A DNA stretch of 6,771 nucleotides, taken from the NCBI GenBank assembly GCA_002427055.1, contig DIPA01000114.1, positions 56,292-63,062 of the forward strand, written 5' to 3'. Below are positions 1 to 6,405 of this stretch, piece by piece. The notes beneath the pieces are model-generated. The model was not told where the DNA came from. It ran no database searches and saw only the letters and a list, made by a program, of their open reading frames with translations. Both the position numbers and the translations under genes were made by a program. This stretch comes from Firmicutes bacterium UBA5500 (GTDB lineage: Bacteria; Bacillota; UBA994; UBA5500). Within the stretch, counting starts at the first letter, position 1. The number at the start of each line of letters is the position of its first letter.

Positions 1-314
1 TTGCGGGCGATAAAGGCGCTTATAGTTATCTTAAGGCACTTGATTTAGAGACTCTGGGTATTTCGAGTTCGGAGGTGGATGGTCTGGTTAACTATCCACG
101 TTCGCTGGTTGGGGTTCAAGTCGCTGCTTTTCTAGTAGAAGTAGATCCCGATGTTTTTAAAGTTAGTTTGCGTTCCCGTCCTCCGCTCGATGTCAGTGTT
201 CTTGCAGCGCAGTTTGGAGGGGGAGGCCATGCGCGAGCAGCTGGCTGCACGCTACGTGGAAGTATTGATGAATGCTTGGAGCAACTTGCAGGTGCTGTAG
301 AAAAGGAAGGTTAA
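1..314 (+). CDS. nrnA: Bifunctional oligoribonuclease / pAp phosphatase NrnA, 3' end (partial)
   Basis: The 5' part lies outside the window; the reading frame is open from base 3 and stops with TAA at 312-314. The visible ~103 residues are the C-terminal DHHA1 substrate-binding domain of a DHH-family phosphoesterase. Diagnostic features are the GLVNYPRS segment (bases about 81-104), the KVSLRSR strand (about 159-179), and the glycine-rich FGGGGHARAAG motif (about 210-242), which binds the substrate in this domain. NrnA-type enzymes are cytoplasmic, degrade 2-5 nt RNA oligomers and dephosphorylate pAp, and depend on Mn. The catalytic DHH motifs would be in the missing N-terminal part, so activity cannot be judged here. 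A gene of this family immediately before truB is typical of Bacillota. The GTG at 75 lies inside the conserved domain and is not a start. Confidence 0.9.
   Translation, partial: AGDKGAYSYLKALDLETLGISSSEVDGLVNYPRSLVGVQVAAFLVEVDPDVFKVSLRSRPPLDVSVLAAQFGGGGHARAAGCTLRGSIDECLEQLAGAVEKEG
303..310 (+). promoter_or_regulatory. Ribosome binding site of truB
   Basis: AAGGAAGG lies inside the last codons of nrnA. It is 8 bases from the ATG at 319 but only 5 from the in-frame TTG at 316. The spacing favours ATG 319 as the truB start, and placing the site inside nrnA suggests coupled translation. Confidence 0.6.
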
Positions 315-318
315 ATTG

Positions 319-1248
319 ATGGTTTACCATGGTTTTGTTAATCTGCTTAAGCCACCAGGAGTAACCTCTCACGACGCAGTAAGTCAATTGCGTCGCCTCT
401 TTGGCACCAAAGCAGTTGGTCATGCTGGAACACTTGATCCCGCTGCCAGTGGCGTATTACCATTAGCAGTAGGAAAAGCAACGAGGCTATTGGAGTACTT
501 AGTTGCCCAAGAGAAAACATATATAGGCGAAGTGACTTTCGGTATAGGCACCGACACTATGGATCAGGAAGGGAAGATCATTTGGCGTGCCGATAGTGCG
601 CCAGTAATTGACCTGCAAGTGTTAGAGAGTGTTTTGAGGGAAATGGTTGGTAACAGGAAACAGATACCACCAGCTTATTCAGCTATCAAACATCAGGGGC
701 GTCCCTTGTACGATTATGCTCGGGCTGGCGAAGCTGTCACCGTTCCAGCCAGGCAGATAGTCATTCATTCCTTGTCCTTACTAAGCTTCGATATGAATCC
801 TTGGCCTCGGCTGTTATTCCGAGTACGCTGTTCGAAAGGTACTTATATTCGCAGTCTGGTGCAGGAGATAGCGGAGCAACTAGGTACACAGGGGACGCTT
901 ACGTTTCTGCTACGTGAGCGAGTAGGGGATTTTGCTGTGCAGGATGCATTCACCCTAGAAGAGATTAGCGACCTGGGGCAAGCAGGAAGCATAGCTGATT
1001 GCTTACTATCCCCTTCTATCGCTTTACAGGGTTGGCCATCCCTGGATCTAGACTTAGGTACAGCTAAGCGTTTTCTACAGGGTCAGTGCATAAGGCTTGA
1101 GCCCCAGCAATTAGAAGGTCAGACTGCCGTTTATCATGCAGAGCACTTGCTTGGGGTGGGACAAGTGCAGCAAGGCAATCTGGCCCCGCGCAAGGTATTA
1201 GCTAACTGGGAGGAACTATCTGGCCATGATTATCACACAACGTTTTGA
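319..1248 (+). CDS. truB: tRNA pseudouridine(55) synthase TruB
   Basis: A 309-residue protein of normal TruB length that isomerises U55 in the T-loop of cytoplasmic tRNAs to pseudouridine. The N-terminal hallmark LLKPPGVTSHD is at residues 9-19. The catalytic motif GHAGTLDPAASG follows at 34-45, with Asp40 as the expected catalytic residue. The PPAYSA motif at 117-122 contains the conserved active-site Tyr120, and the GTYIRSL strand begins at Gly174. The last ~65 residues match the small C-terminal PUA-like domain that helps bind tRNA. The TTG at 316 would add one Met but sits too close to the ribosome binding site, so ATG 319 was chosen. The gene starts 4 bases after nrnA stops and overlaps ribF by 23 bases, indicating one transcript. 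All key residues are present and nothing suggests decay. Confidence 0.97.
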   Translation: MVYHGFVNLLKPPGVTSHDAVSQLRRLFGTKAVGHAGTLDPAASGVLPLAVGKATRLLEYLVAQEKTYIGEVTFGIGTDTMDQEGKIIWRADSAPVIDLQVLESVLREMVGNRKQIPPAYSAIKHQGRPLYDYARAGEAVTVPARQIVIHSLSLLSFDMNPWPRLLFRVRCSKGTYIRSLVQEIAEQLGTQGTLTFLLRERVGDFAVQDAFTLEEISDLGQAGSIADCLLSPSIALQGWPSLDLDLGTAKRFLQGQCIRLEPQQLEGQTAVYHAEHLLGVGQVQQGNLAPRKVLANWEELSGHDYHTTF

Positions 1249-2140
1249 AGCTTTGCCAAACGTGCCACGCGTTTTTGCTCTGGGGAATTTTGATGGGGTT
1301 CATTTGGGGCATCAAGCTCTCTTGCTTCGTGCCGTCGAGCGAGCCCGTGAATTACAGGGTGTTGCAATTGCTATGGGTTTTGCACCGCATCCGCTTAAGG
1401 TTTTGGGCTTCCCGATCGAGACTATTACCACTGAAGCTGTTAAGGCACAGCTTCTAGCCAACCTGGGCTTGGATGTTTACTTTGCTTTACCGTTCACAAG
1501 ACAGCTGGCAGAGATGCCTCCGGATGATTTTGTGCAAGCAGTGTTGCTGGAGCAAGCTGAAACCAGATTGGTGGTTGTCGGTTTCAACTACAGCTTTGGT
1601 CGTAATGCGATCGGTACTCCTGCCTATTTGCAGCAATTACTACAGGTAAAAGGGATTTCGGTGGACATTGTCCCACCTGTTATGTTTGCCGGGGAACCGG
1701 TGAGCAGCAGTCGCATTCGTCAATGCTTGCGTCAAGGAGATTTGCCTGCTGTGCAAGCCTTGCTTGGGCGTCCATATAGCATTAGTGGAGTAGTACAACG
1801 TGGTGATCAACGAGGCCGTGTGCTAGGCTTTCCTACCGCCAATTTATACAATCTAGAAGGTTTAGCTTTGCCACCTTTGGGTGTCTATGGCGTTGAAGTA
1901 GTAGGTTTAGGACTAGGTATGGCTAATCTCGGTCTTCGGCCCACATTCCCACAAGCAGGACCAGCGCTAGAGGTGCATGTTCTTGATTATGTAGGCGATC
2001 TCTATGGGATGGAATTAGAGGTAAGACTACTAAAATATATTAGGCCAGAGCGGCAATTTGAAGGCTTGATCGACTTAAAACAGCAATTGCTCCTCGATCA
2101 GCAGATTATTCGAGATGCCTTAGGGCGGGCAGAGTACTAA
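1226..2140 (+). CDS. ribF: Bifunctional riboflavin kinase / FAD synthetase RibF
   Basis: A 304-residue cytoplasmic enzyme that phosphorylates riboflavin to FMN and adenylates FMN to FAD. The N-terminal FAD-synthetase (nucleotidyltransferase-like) domain spans about residues 15-165. It has the ATP-binding GNFDGVHLGH motif at 20-29, GFNYSFG at 119-125 and SSSRIR at 160-165. The C-terminal riboflavin-kinase domain starts at about GRPY (181-184). It includes the GFPTAN motif (201-206), which binds the nucleotide and Mg, followed by NLGLRPTF and the LEVHVLDY and DLYG segments. The length and both domains are complete. ATG 1226 lies inside the end of truB in another frame, preceded by GGGAGGA at about 1208-1214, so translation is probably coupled to truB. 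No FMN riboswitch is visible. In B. subtilis the orthologue (ribC) also follows truB and precedes rpsO. Confidence 0.97.
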   Translation: MIITQRFEALPNVPRVFALGNFDGVHLGHQALLLRAVERARELQGVAIAMGFAPHPLKVLGFPIETITTEAVKAQLLANLGLDVYFALPFTRQLAEMPPDDFVQAVLLEQAETRLVVVGFNYSFGRNAIGTPAYLQQLLQVKGISVDIVPPVMFAGEPVSSSRIRQCLRQGDLPAVQALLGRPYSISGVVQRGDQRGRVLGFPTANLYNLEGLALPPLGVYGVEVVGLGLGMANLGLRPTFPQAGPALEVHVLDYVGDLYGMELEVRLLKYIRPERQFEGLIDLKQQLLLDQQIIRDALGRAEY

Positions 2141-2222
2141 GATAGTTCGCTGCATGCTCTTATACTACTACGCATAGTGATTAATACTAGCCCTTGTAGC
2201 TGGTAAGCTTGCGTGGTAGAAT

Positions 2223-2228
2223 AGGAGG
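2223..2228 (+). promoter_or_regulatory. Ribosome binding site of the 68-codon gene
   Basis: AGGAGG ends 7 bases before the ATG at 2236, which is ideal spacing. It rules out the longer in-frame reading from TTG 2209, because the site would then lie within the coding sequence. Confidence 0.75.
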
Positions 2229-2235
2229 AGTTGTA

Positions 2236-2442
2236 ATGGCAGAACTACCGATATGGGCACTTTTGGGTCTGATTTATGATCTTGAGAGAAGCCGCTCATT
2301 TCGCCAGTTACGTCGCGAACTAGAACGTTATTACCGCAGACAGAATGCACATGCCTACAGGCGCGATGCCTATATTGACAGTATGCTAACTCTGCTGTTT
2401 GAGCGCGACTATGGTCTAGAGCAGCTAACTGCAAGACAGTAG
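2236..2442 (+). CDS. Small arginine-rich hypothetical protein (68 aa)
   Basis: I do not recognise this protein. It has a strong ribosome binding site and ends one base before the next small gene, which supports it being real. After a short hydrophobic start (LPIWALLGLIYDL, residues 4-16) it becomes rich in Arg and Tyr, with paired arginines in the middle (LRREL, YYRRQ, AYRRD). It contains 12 Arg and no Lys or Cys, and Pro occurs only at residue 5. The pattern suggests a mostly helical, basic protein that could bind nucleic acid or an acidic partner, but this is inference. No signal peptide, zinc-binding cysteines or clear helix-turn-helix were seen. Its position before a DUF4258/RelE-like gene is where an antitoxin would sit, but high basicity is atypical for an antitoxin. 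It could equally be a lineage-specific accessory protein. Confidence 0.7.
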   Translation: MAELPIWALLGLIYDLERSRSFRQLRRELERYYRRQNAHAYRRDAYIDSMLTLLFERDYGLEQLTARQ

Positions 2443-2443
2443 T

Positions 2444-2665
2444 ATGCTTATTATTGTTAGCAATCACGCTTTGCGTCGCTTACGGAGTTCTCGTCAGGAT
2501 GGTATAACTATGGCTGATCTGCATCAGGCGGCCAGGCAGATTCCTGGAAGGATTCTGGTTGCCACACGTTTTCGCAACTACCGTGGGCAAAGTGGTCGTA
2601 GCTTCGATTTTGTTGTCAAAGATATTGCCAATGGGCGGTTGATAATAACCGTGATTGGCAAGTGA
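2444..2665 (+). CDS. Small hypothetical protein, DUF4258/RelE-like (73 aa)
   Basis: A 73-residue protein starting one base after the previous gene stops (TAG-T-ATG). No ribosome binding site of its own is visible, so translation is probably coupled to the upstream gene. The layout resembles DUF4258-type proteins of the RelE/ParE-like fold. It has an N-terminal strand followed by His-Ala-x-x-Arg (residues 8-12), then GITMADL (20-26) opening a helix, then an Arg-rich middle (R36, R42, R44, R47, R52). Two C-terminal strands follow (FDFVVKD at 54-60 and RLIITVIGK at 65-73). The family match rests on this pattern alone. Some relatives are mRNA-cleaving toxins, but many have no known function and no catalytic set can be assigned here. 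The only other in-frame ATG is at codon 23, inside the motif, so 2444 is the start. Other possibilities are a housekeeping RNA-binding protein or a small regulator of rpsO. Confidence 0.7.
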   Translation: MLIIVSNHALRRLRSSRQDGITMADLHQAARQIPGRILVATRFRNYRGQSGRSFDFVVKDIANGRLIITVIGK

Positions 2666-2697
2666 AATAAGAACCATGAGCTAGGATTTGCGCTTTT

Positions 2698-2743
2698 CTC
2701 CTTACCGTTTTTCTTGGCTGATGGCGATTAATAACAAAAGGAG
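2698..2743 (+). promoter_or_regulatory. Possible ribosome-binding-site-sequestering pairing in the rpsO leader
   Basis: CTCCTT at 2698-2703 is exactly complementary to AAGGAG at 2738-2743, the core of the rpsO ribosome binding site. Pairing would form a 6-bp stem (7 with a G-U pair between 2697 and 2744) enclosing 34 bases. S15 is known to repress its own translation in several bacteria through structured leaders of differing shape, so a switch here is plausible. The stem is short and could be chance. Confidence 0.25.
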
Positions 2744-2747
2744 GTGA
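2737..2747 (+). promoter_or_regulatory. Strong ribosome binding site of rpsO
   Basis: AAAGGAGGTGA is a full-length match to the complement of the 16S rRNA 3' end. GGAGG ends 9 bases before the GTG at 2754. It establishes the GTG start of rpsO and fits a highly expressed ribosomal protein gene. Confidence 0.85.
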
Positions 2748-2753
2748 ACTTAG

Positions 2754-3023
2754 GTGGCTTTAAACCAAGAAAACAAGACTGAAATTATCAGCAAGTATAA
2801 ACTGCATGATGGTGATACAGGGTCTCCTGAAGTTCAGGTCGCACTCTTAACTGAGCGTATTAATAGCCTGAGCGCCCATCTTCAGCAACATCATAGAGAC
2901 CATCATTCGCGCCGCGGCTTGTTCATGATGATTGGCCAACGGCGTAAGTTGCTTAACTACCTACGACAAACGGATGTCGAACGCTACCGCGCGCTCATTG
3001 AGCAGCTAGGCATTCGCAGATAA
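2754..3023 (+). CDS. rpsO: 30S ribosomal protein S15
   Basis: An 89-residue protein of exactly the usual S15 length. It is a primary binder of 16S rRNA in the central domain of the small subunit. The GDTGSPEVQ segment (residues 20-28) and the HHSRRGL segment (50-56) followed by [10 protein letters not shown] are signature motifs. Residues corresponding to known rRNA contacts are present: T22, G23, Q28 and R35, plus H42, D49 and S52. The start is GTG, supported by a near-perfect ribosome binding site. The gene is followed at once by an intrinsic terminator. In the related B. subtilis order ribF precedes it directly; here two small genes intervene. The 88-base leader may carry autoregulation by S15, but no known leader class was identified. 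Confidence 0.98.
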   Translation: MALNQENKTEIISKYKLHDGDTGSPEVQVALLTERINSLSAHLQQHHRDHHSRRGLFMMIGQRRKLLNYLRQTDVERYRALIEQLGIRR

Positions 3024-3027
3024 GAAC

Positions 3028-3056
3028 AAAGCGGGACCACCCCGCTTTTTCTTTTT
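3028..3056 (+). terminator. Intrinsic terminator after rpsO
   Basis: An 8-bp perfect stem, AAAGCGGG (3028-3035) and CCCGCTTT (3041-3048), encloses the loop ACCAC. It is followed by a T-rich run to 3056 interrupted by one C. It begins 5 bases after the rpsO stop and should end the upstream transcript. Confidence 0.92.
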
Positions 3057-3070
3057 ATCGGCAGCATACC

Positions 3071-3100
3071 TTGTATGATGATTGCCTACTGTGCAATAAT
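3071..3100 (+). promoter_or_regulatory. Candidate sigma-A-type promoter of pnp
   Basis: The -35 candidate is TTGTAT (3071-3076) and the -10 is AATAAT (3095-3100, five of six matches to TATAAT), with an 18-base spacer. TGC directly before the -10 gives an extended -10 element. Transcription would start near 3107, leaving a short leader before ATG 3135. Its position between the rpsO terminator and pnp supports it, though the -35 is weak. Confidence 0.6.
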
Positions 3101-3134
3101 AAAAACAACTGTAAGTAGAATAGGATGGTGATTT

Positions 3135-5219
3135 ATGCATAGCTTTTCTATGCAGCTAGCGGGTCGCAAACTGACGCTGGAAGTGGGGCAGCTGGCAAAG
3201 CAGGCCCATGGTTCGGTACTCGTCAAGTATGGTGATACATATGTACTCGTTACTGCCTCTGTTTCTAAGCAACCAAGGGAAGGGATCGATTTCTTCCCAC
3301 TACTCGTAGACTATGAAGAACGGCTATATTCGGTAGGTAAAATACCGGGTGGGTTCATCAAACGAGAAACTAGACCGGGTGAGAAAGCCATTTTGGCTGC
3401 ACGACTTATCGATAGGCCACTTCGTCCTCTATTTCCTAAGGGTTTTCGCAATGACGTGCAAGTAGTAGCAACAGTTTTGTCGGTTGATCAAGATAACAGT
3501 CCTGAAATGGCAGCTATGATTGGTGCCTCTGCAGCGCTGACCATTTCGAAAATCCCCTTTGCGGGGCCAATTGCTGGGGTAGCTGTCGGTAAGCTTGCGG
3601 GGCAGTTGATACTTAACCCTACGCCTGGGCAAGTTGAGGACAGCGATCTCTATTTAGTTGTTGCCGGCACAAAAGACGCGATCATGATGGTAGAAGCACG
3701 GGCCAATGAAGTTCCCGAGGCTCAGATGATCGAGGCTCTATTGTTTGGGCATGAGGCTATCAAGGAATTAGTAGCTCTGCAGGAAGAAATGCGTGCTGTT
3801 GTGGGGCAAGAGAAGATGGACATCGAGTTGCGCCTCCCAGATGCAGAATTACGTCAGGCCGTTGAAGCTTATGCTAAGGACAAGCTAGAACAGGCAGTGC
3901 GTAATGTGAACAAGCAGGAGCGGGAGGCAGACATAGCTGAAGCTGAGGCGGAGATCAGTCAGTACTTCCAGGAGGCTTATCCGGAGCAGGACAAAGAAGT
4001 AAAAGAAGTTGTACAGGATACCCTCAAGAAGGTAGTTAGGAACATGATAGTCGCTCGTGATGAACGCCCAGATGGCCGTCATGCCGATGAGATCCGTCCG
4101 ATCGATTGTCAGGTTGGTTTGCTACCTCGGGTGCATGGTTCCGGACTCTTCACACGCGGACAAACCCAGGCCCTGAGCGTAGTCACTCTCGGTGCAATGA
4201 GCGAAGTACAGATTCTTGATGACCTAACTGCTGACGAGAATAAGCGCTACATGCACCACTACAATTTCCCGCCCTATAGTGTAGGCGAGACACGACCTAT
4301 GCGTGGGCCTAGCCGACGCGACATCGGACACGGTGCCTTAGGTGAAAAAGCATTATTGCCAATGATTCCTAGTGAAGAGGAATTCCCTTATGCCATAAGA
4401 GTAGTATCTGAGGTCCTGGAATCAAATGGTTCATCTTCTCAAGCTAGTATTTGTGGTAGTACCTTAGCTCTCATGGATGCAGGTGTACCTATTAAGCGTC
4501 CAGTAGCCGGTATAGCAATGGGCTTGGTCAGTGAAGCAGGTAGAGTCTCGATACTTTCTGACATTCAGGGTATGGAAGATGCGCTTGGCGATATGGACTT
4601 CAAGGTAGCCGGTACAACTGAAGGTATTACAGCCTTACAGATGGATATCAAGATCAAAGGGGTAGACACAACCATACTAGAGCAGGCTATGGAGCAAGCT
4701 CGGCAGGGTCGCCTCTTTATCTTGAACAAGATGCTGGCCGTCTTATCAGCGCCACGGGAAGATCTTTCTCCTTATGCTCCACGTATGTTGACGTTGACTA
4801 TCTCTGTAGATAAGATCAAAGATGTTATCGGCCCTGGCGGTAAGGTAATCAACAAGATTATCGCTGAGACAGGAGTTAAGATTGATATCGAAGACGACGG
4901 GCGTATTTTCATAGCTGCGGTTGACACTGAAGCTGGTGAAAAAGCCAAGCAGATGATTGAAGATATAGTAGCAGAGGTTGAGGTTGGCAGCATTTACCAG
5001 GGAAAGGTAACCCGCGTAGAGAAATATGGTGCCTTTGTAGAGGTGTTGCCTGGTAAGGAAGGCTTAGTACATATCTCTCAACTGGCCGATACTCATACTG
5101 CGCGTACAGAAGACATCTGTGTTGTGGGCGATATAATTCCGGTCAAAGTCATCGAAATCGACCGTATGGGTCGCATTAACCTGTCGCGTAAGGAAGCATT
5201 AGCAAGCAAGACAGAATAA
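3135..5219 (+). CDS. pnp: Polynucleotide phosphorylase (polyribonucleotide nucleotidyltransferase)
   Basis: A 694-residue protein of full family length. It degrades RNA 3' to 5' using phosphate, releasing nucleoside diphosphates, and acts as a cytoplasmic homotrimer often associated with RNA decay complexes. Domain order is: first RNase PH-like domain (about residues 10-140), helical linker (about 145-310), and second, catalytic RNase PH-like domain (about 315-530). A KH domain follows (about 553-612, GPGG loop at 566-569), then an S1 domain (about 617-688). Visible catalytic features are GSGLFTRGQ at 335-343, the phosphate-site serines 433-435, and the DALGDMD segment. In that segment Asp482 and Asp488 correspond to the metal-binding acidic pair known from E. 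coli PNPase. ATG 3135 is preceded by a weak AGGATGGTGA. The gene has its own candidate promoter and terminator, so it is probably transcribed largely alone, plus any readthrough from rpsO. Confidence 0.98.
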   Translation: MHSFSMQLAGRKLTLEVGQLAKQAHGSVLVKYGDTYVLVTASVSKQPREGIDFFPLLVDYEERLYSVGKIPGGFIKRETRPGEKAILAARLIDRPLRPLFPKGFRNDVQVVATVLSVDQDNSPEMAAMIGASAALTISKIPFAGPIAGVAVGKLAGQLILNPTPGQVEDSDLYLVVAGTKDAIMMVEARANEVPEAQMIEALLFGHEAIKELVALQEEMRAVVGQEKMDIELRLPDAELRQAVEAYAKDKLEQAVRNVNKQEREADIAEAEAEISQYFQEAYPEQDKEVKEVVQDTLKKVVRNMIVARDERPDGRHADEIRPIDCQVGLLPRVHGSGLFTRGQTQALSVVTLGAMSEVQILDDLTADENKRYMHHYNFPPYSVGETRPMRGPSRRDIGHGALGEKALLPMIPSEEEFPYAIRVVSEVLESNGSSSQASICGSTLALMDAGVPIKRPVAGIAMGLVSEAGRVSILSDIQGMEDALGDMDFKVAGTTEGITALQMDIKIKGVDTTILEQAMEQARQGRLFILNKMLAVLSAPREDLSPYAPRMLTLTISVDKIKDVIGPGGKVINKIIAETGVKIDIEDDGRIFIAAVDTEAGEKAKQMIEDIVAEVEVGSIYQGKVTRVEKYGAFVEVLPGKEGLVHISQLADTHTARTEDICVVGDIIPVKVIEIDRMGRINLSRKEALASKTE

Positions 5220-5253
5220 GAGAGTGCGTTGGTTACCAACGCCTCTTTTTTTT
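5220..5253 (+). terminator. Intrinsic terminator after pnp
   Basis: A 7-bp perfect stem, GCGTTGG (5226-5232) and CCAACGC (5236-5242), encloses the loop TTA. It is extended below by AGAG/CTCT across a single bulged T (5225) and followed by eight T residues (5246-5253). It starts right at the pnp stop codon. Confidence 0.93.
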
Positions 5254-5260
5254 GCTGTGG

Positions 5261-5272
5261 TATGCGTGCATA
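5261..5272 (+). repeat. Short inverted repeat between pnp and ylxY
   Basis: TATGC (5261-5265) and GCATA (5268-5272) are perfect inverted arms separated by GT. It sits in the 72-base gap upstream of the deacetylase-family gene, where an operator could lie. At this length it may be chance. No convincing vegetative or sporulation promoter was identified in the gap. Confidence 0.25.
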
Positions 5273-5310
5273 TCTACAGGGCTCATCCCATAACTTCCTA
5301 GCAAGAAGAT

Positions 5311-5320
5311 AAAGGGGTGA
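5311..5320 (+). promoter_or_regulatory. Ribosome binding site of the YlxY-type gene
   Basis: AAAGGGGTGA is a near-complete complement of the 16S rRNA tail, lying 5 bases before ATG 5326. The in-frame GTG at 5317 is part of this site, so it is not the start. Confidence 0.75.
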
Positions 5321-5325
5321 ATCTG

Positions 5326-6324
5326 ATGCGAAAGCTAGGCCTTTTAATTGCGGTATTGCTGATTGGTGCTCTGTTAGGGACAGTTGCTCTCTGGAATAGT
5401 CACTGGAAGCAGGAAGCCAGAGTTGCTCCAGAGGTGATCTTGGTAACGTCCCCTGGTACAAGTCTTGATATTGCCGGTTGGACTGCTGCTGACCTCACTG
5501 CTCATTTAGAACAGATAGCGCAGAAATTAGCTATGCCGCCGATACAGCCAACTATCGATCCGGTGACCAAAGGTGTTATTCCCGGTCTTTGTGGGCGCGC
5601 TTTAGATATCGAGAGAACGGTAGAAGAGGCTATGGTCGCTGTACCAGGAGCGGCAATCTATGTTGCTTTTACACCTATCTATCCAGTATCTCTTTGGGAA
5701 TATGGTAAAAACCCTATCTATCAGGGTAACCCGCAGAAGCAGGAAATGGCCCTGGTTATTAATGTCGCTTGGGGGAATGAAAACTTACCTAGCATGTTAG
5801 ATACTCTGGAACAAGAACAGGTAAAGGCAACGTTTTTTCTGGTTGGTCGCTGGGCAGCAAAATATCCCGAATTGGTACGTGCCATAGCTGCCGGCGGGCA
5901 CGAATTTGGCAACCATGCGTACTCTGATCCTCATTTGCCAATGCTAAATAGAGAGGCTATTGCCCAGGAAATTGAGGATACTAGTGCTGTTATTACTGAA
6001 ATTACGGGTGCAGAAGTGCAGTTCTTTAGCCCCCCATATAATGATTTCGACCAGAAAGTCTTAGATGTAGCTAGTGAGCTTGGCTACTTAACAGTACTGT
6101 GTAGTCGAGATACTGCCGATTGGATGCGCCCCGGAGTTGACCGTATTGTTAGACGTGTTGTACCACAGGCACATAACGGAGGCATCGTCTTGATGCATCC
6201 GACGGAGCAGACTCCGGAGGCTTTGGTTGAGATCATCAAGGGGCTCAAGGAAAAGGGCTATCGCTTAGTTACAGTAAGCCAGTTATTGGCGCCTAATCCC
6301 GGGAGTGATGAGATTCCCCGTTAA
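5326..6324 (+). CDS. ylxY: YlxY-type polysaccharide-deacetylase-family protein with degenerate active site
   Basis: A 332-residue envelope protein. Residues about 4-23 form a hydrophobic segment after MRK (uncleaved anchor or signal peptide). Residues about 76-110 (TIDPVTKGVIPG...GRALDIERTVEEAM) resemble the PG-binding domain of VanW-like proteins. A NodB (polysaccharide deacetylase) domain follows from about residue 140. IYQGNP and INVAWGNE (145-152) match, from memory, the spore-former-restricted YlxY family. Canonical catalytic residues are mostly absent: Asn146 and Asn151 stand where PdaB-like relatives have Asp, motif 2 is HAYSD (197-201) instead of HxxxH, and motif 3 is SPPY (235-238) without Arg. 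DTADW (262-266) and His291 in the LMHP motif are kept. It is therefore probably a NodB-fold binding or structural protein rather than an active deacetylase. Its place after pnp matches B. subtilis ylxY. The reading frame is intact. Confidence 0.88.
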   Translation: MRKLGLLIAVLLIGALLGTVALWNSHWKQEARVAPEVILVTSPGTSLDIAGWTAADLTAHLEQIAQKLAMPPIQPTIDPVTKGVIPGLCGRALDIERTVEEAMVAVPGAAIYVAFTPIYPVSLWEYGKNPIYQGNPQKQEMALVINVAWGNENLPSMLDTLEQEQVKATFFLVGRWAAKYPELVRAIAAGGHEFGNHAYSDPHLPMLNREAIAQEIEDTSAVITEITGAEVQFFSPPYNDFDQKVLDVASELGYLTVLCSRDTADWMRPGVDRIVRRVVPQAHNGGIVLMHPTEQTPEALVEIIKGLKEKGYRLVTVSQLLAPNPGSDEIPR

Positions 6325-6368
6325 GTCATGGAAAATTCCCGGCTAAGTATGATAAACTGGCAACACTA

Positions 6369-6386
6369 TAGCGTTTAAAACCGCTA
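6369..6386 (+). repeat. Small inverted repeat before the M16 protease gene
   Basis: TAGCG (6369-6373) and CGCTA (6382-6386) can pair around TTTAAAAC, and the inner TTT/AAA could add pairs with one bulged C. No T-run follows, so it is not a terminator. It sits directly before the ribosome binding site and might influence translation or bind a regulator; it is weak. Confidence 0.3.
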
Positions 6387-6388
6387 CT

Positions 6389-6395
6389 GAGGAGG
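6389..6395 (+). promoter_or_regulatory. Ribosome binding site of the M16 protease gene
   Basis: GAGGAGG ends 10 bases before ATG 6406. The TTG at 6401 is in another frame, so ATG 6406 is the start. Confidence 0.65.
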
Positions 6396-6405
6396 CAGCT
6401 TTGAT

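Noticed and set aside
1245..1457. Overlapping + strand frame of 70 codons inside ribF
   Set aside because: It lies wholly within the conserved RibF nucleotidyltransferase domain and has no family resemblance.
2194..2222. Promoter-like TTGTAG, 17-base spacer, TAGAAT upstream of the 68-codon gene
   Set aside because: The -10 directly abuts the ribosome binding site at 2223-2228, so a transcript starting near 2229 would lose it. More likely the gene is read from ribF, as no terminator intervenes.
2209..2235. Longer N-terminus of the 68-codon gene from TTG 2209
   Set aside because: It would place the strong AGGAGG inside the coding sequence. ATG 2236 has ideal spacing.
2168..2467. Antisense open frame of 99 codons over the two small genes
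   Set aside because: It lacks a recognisable product and spans two well-spaced sense genes; treated as a shadow.
2702..2733. Separate promoter within the rpsO leader
   Set aside because: TTACCG and TTAATA are poor matches and 20 bases apart; not supported.
5261..5316. Sporulation sigma-factor promoter before ylxY (GCATATCTA-like sequence)
   Set aside because: Compared with sigma-E, -F, -G and -K patterns from memory, neither the -10 nor the -35 matched well enough to call.
5093..5461. Antisense open frame of 122 codons across the pnp end and ylxY start
   Set aside because: It crosses a clear terminator and two confident genes, and no family is recognisable; a shadow.
6348..6353. TATGAT as a -10 element for the M16 protease gene
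   Set aside because: Five of six bases match, but no acceptable -35 lies 16-18 bases upstream and there is no extended -10.
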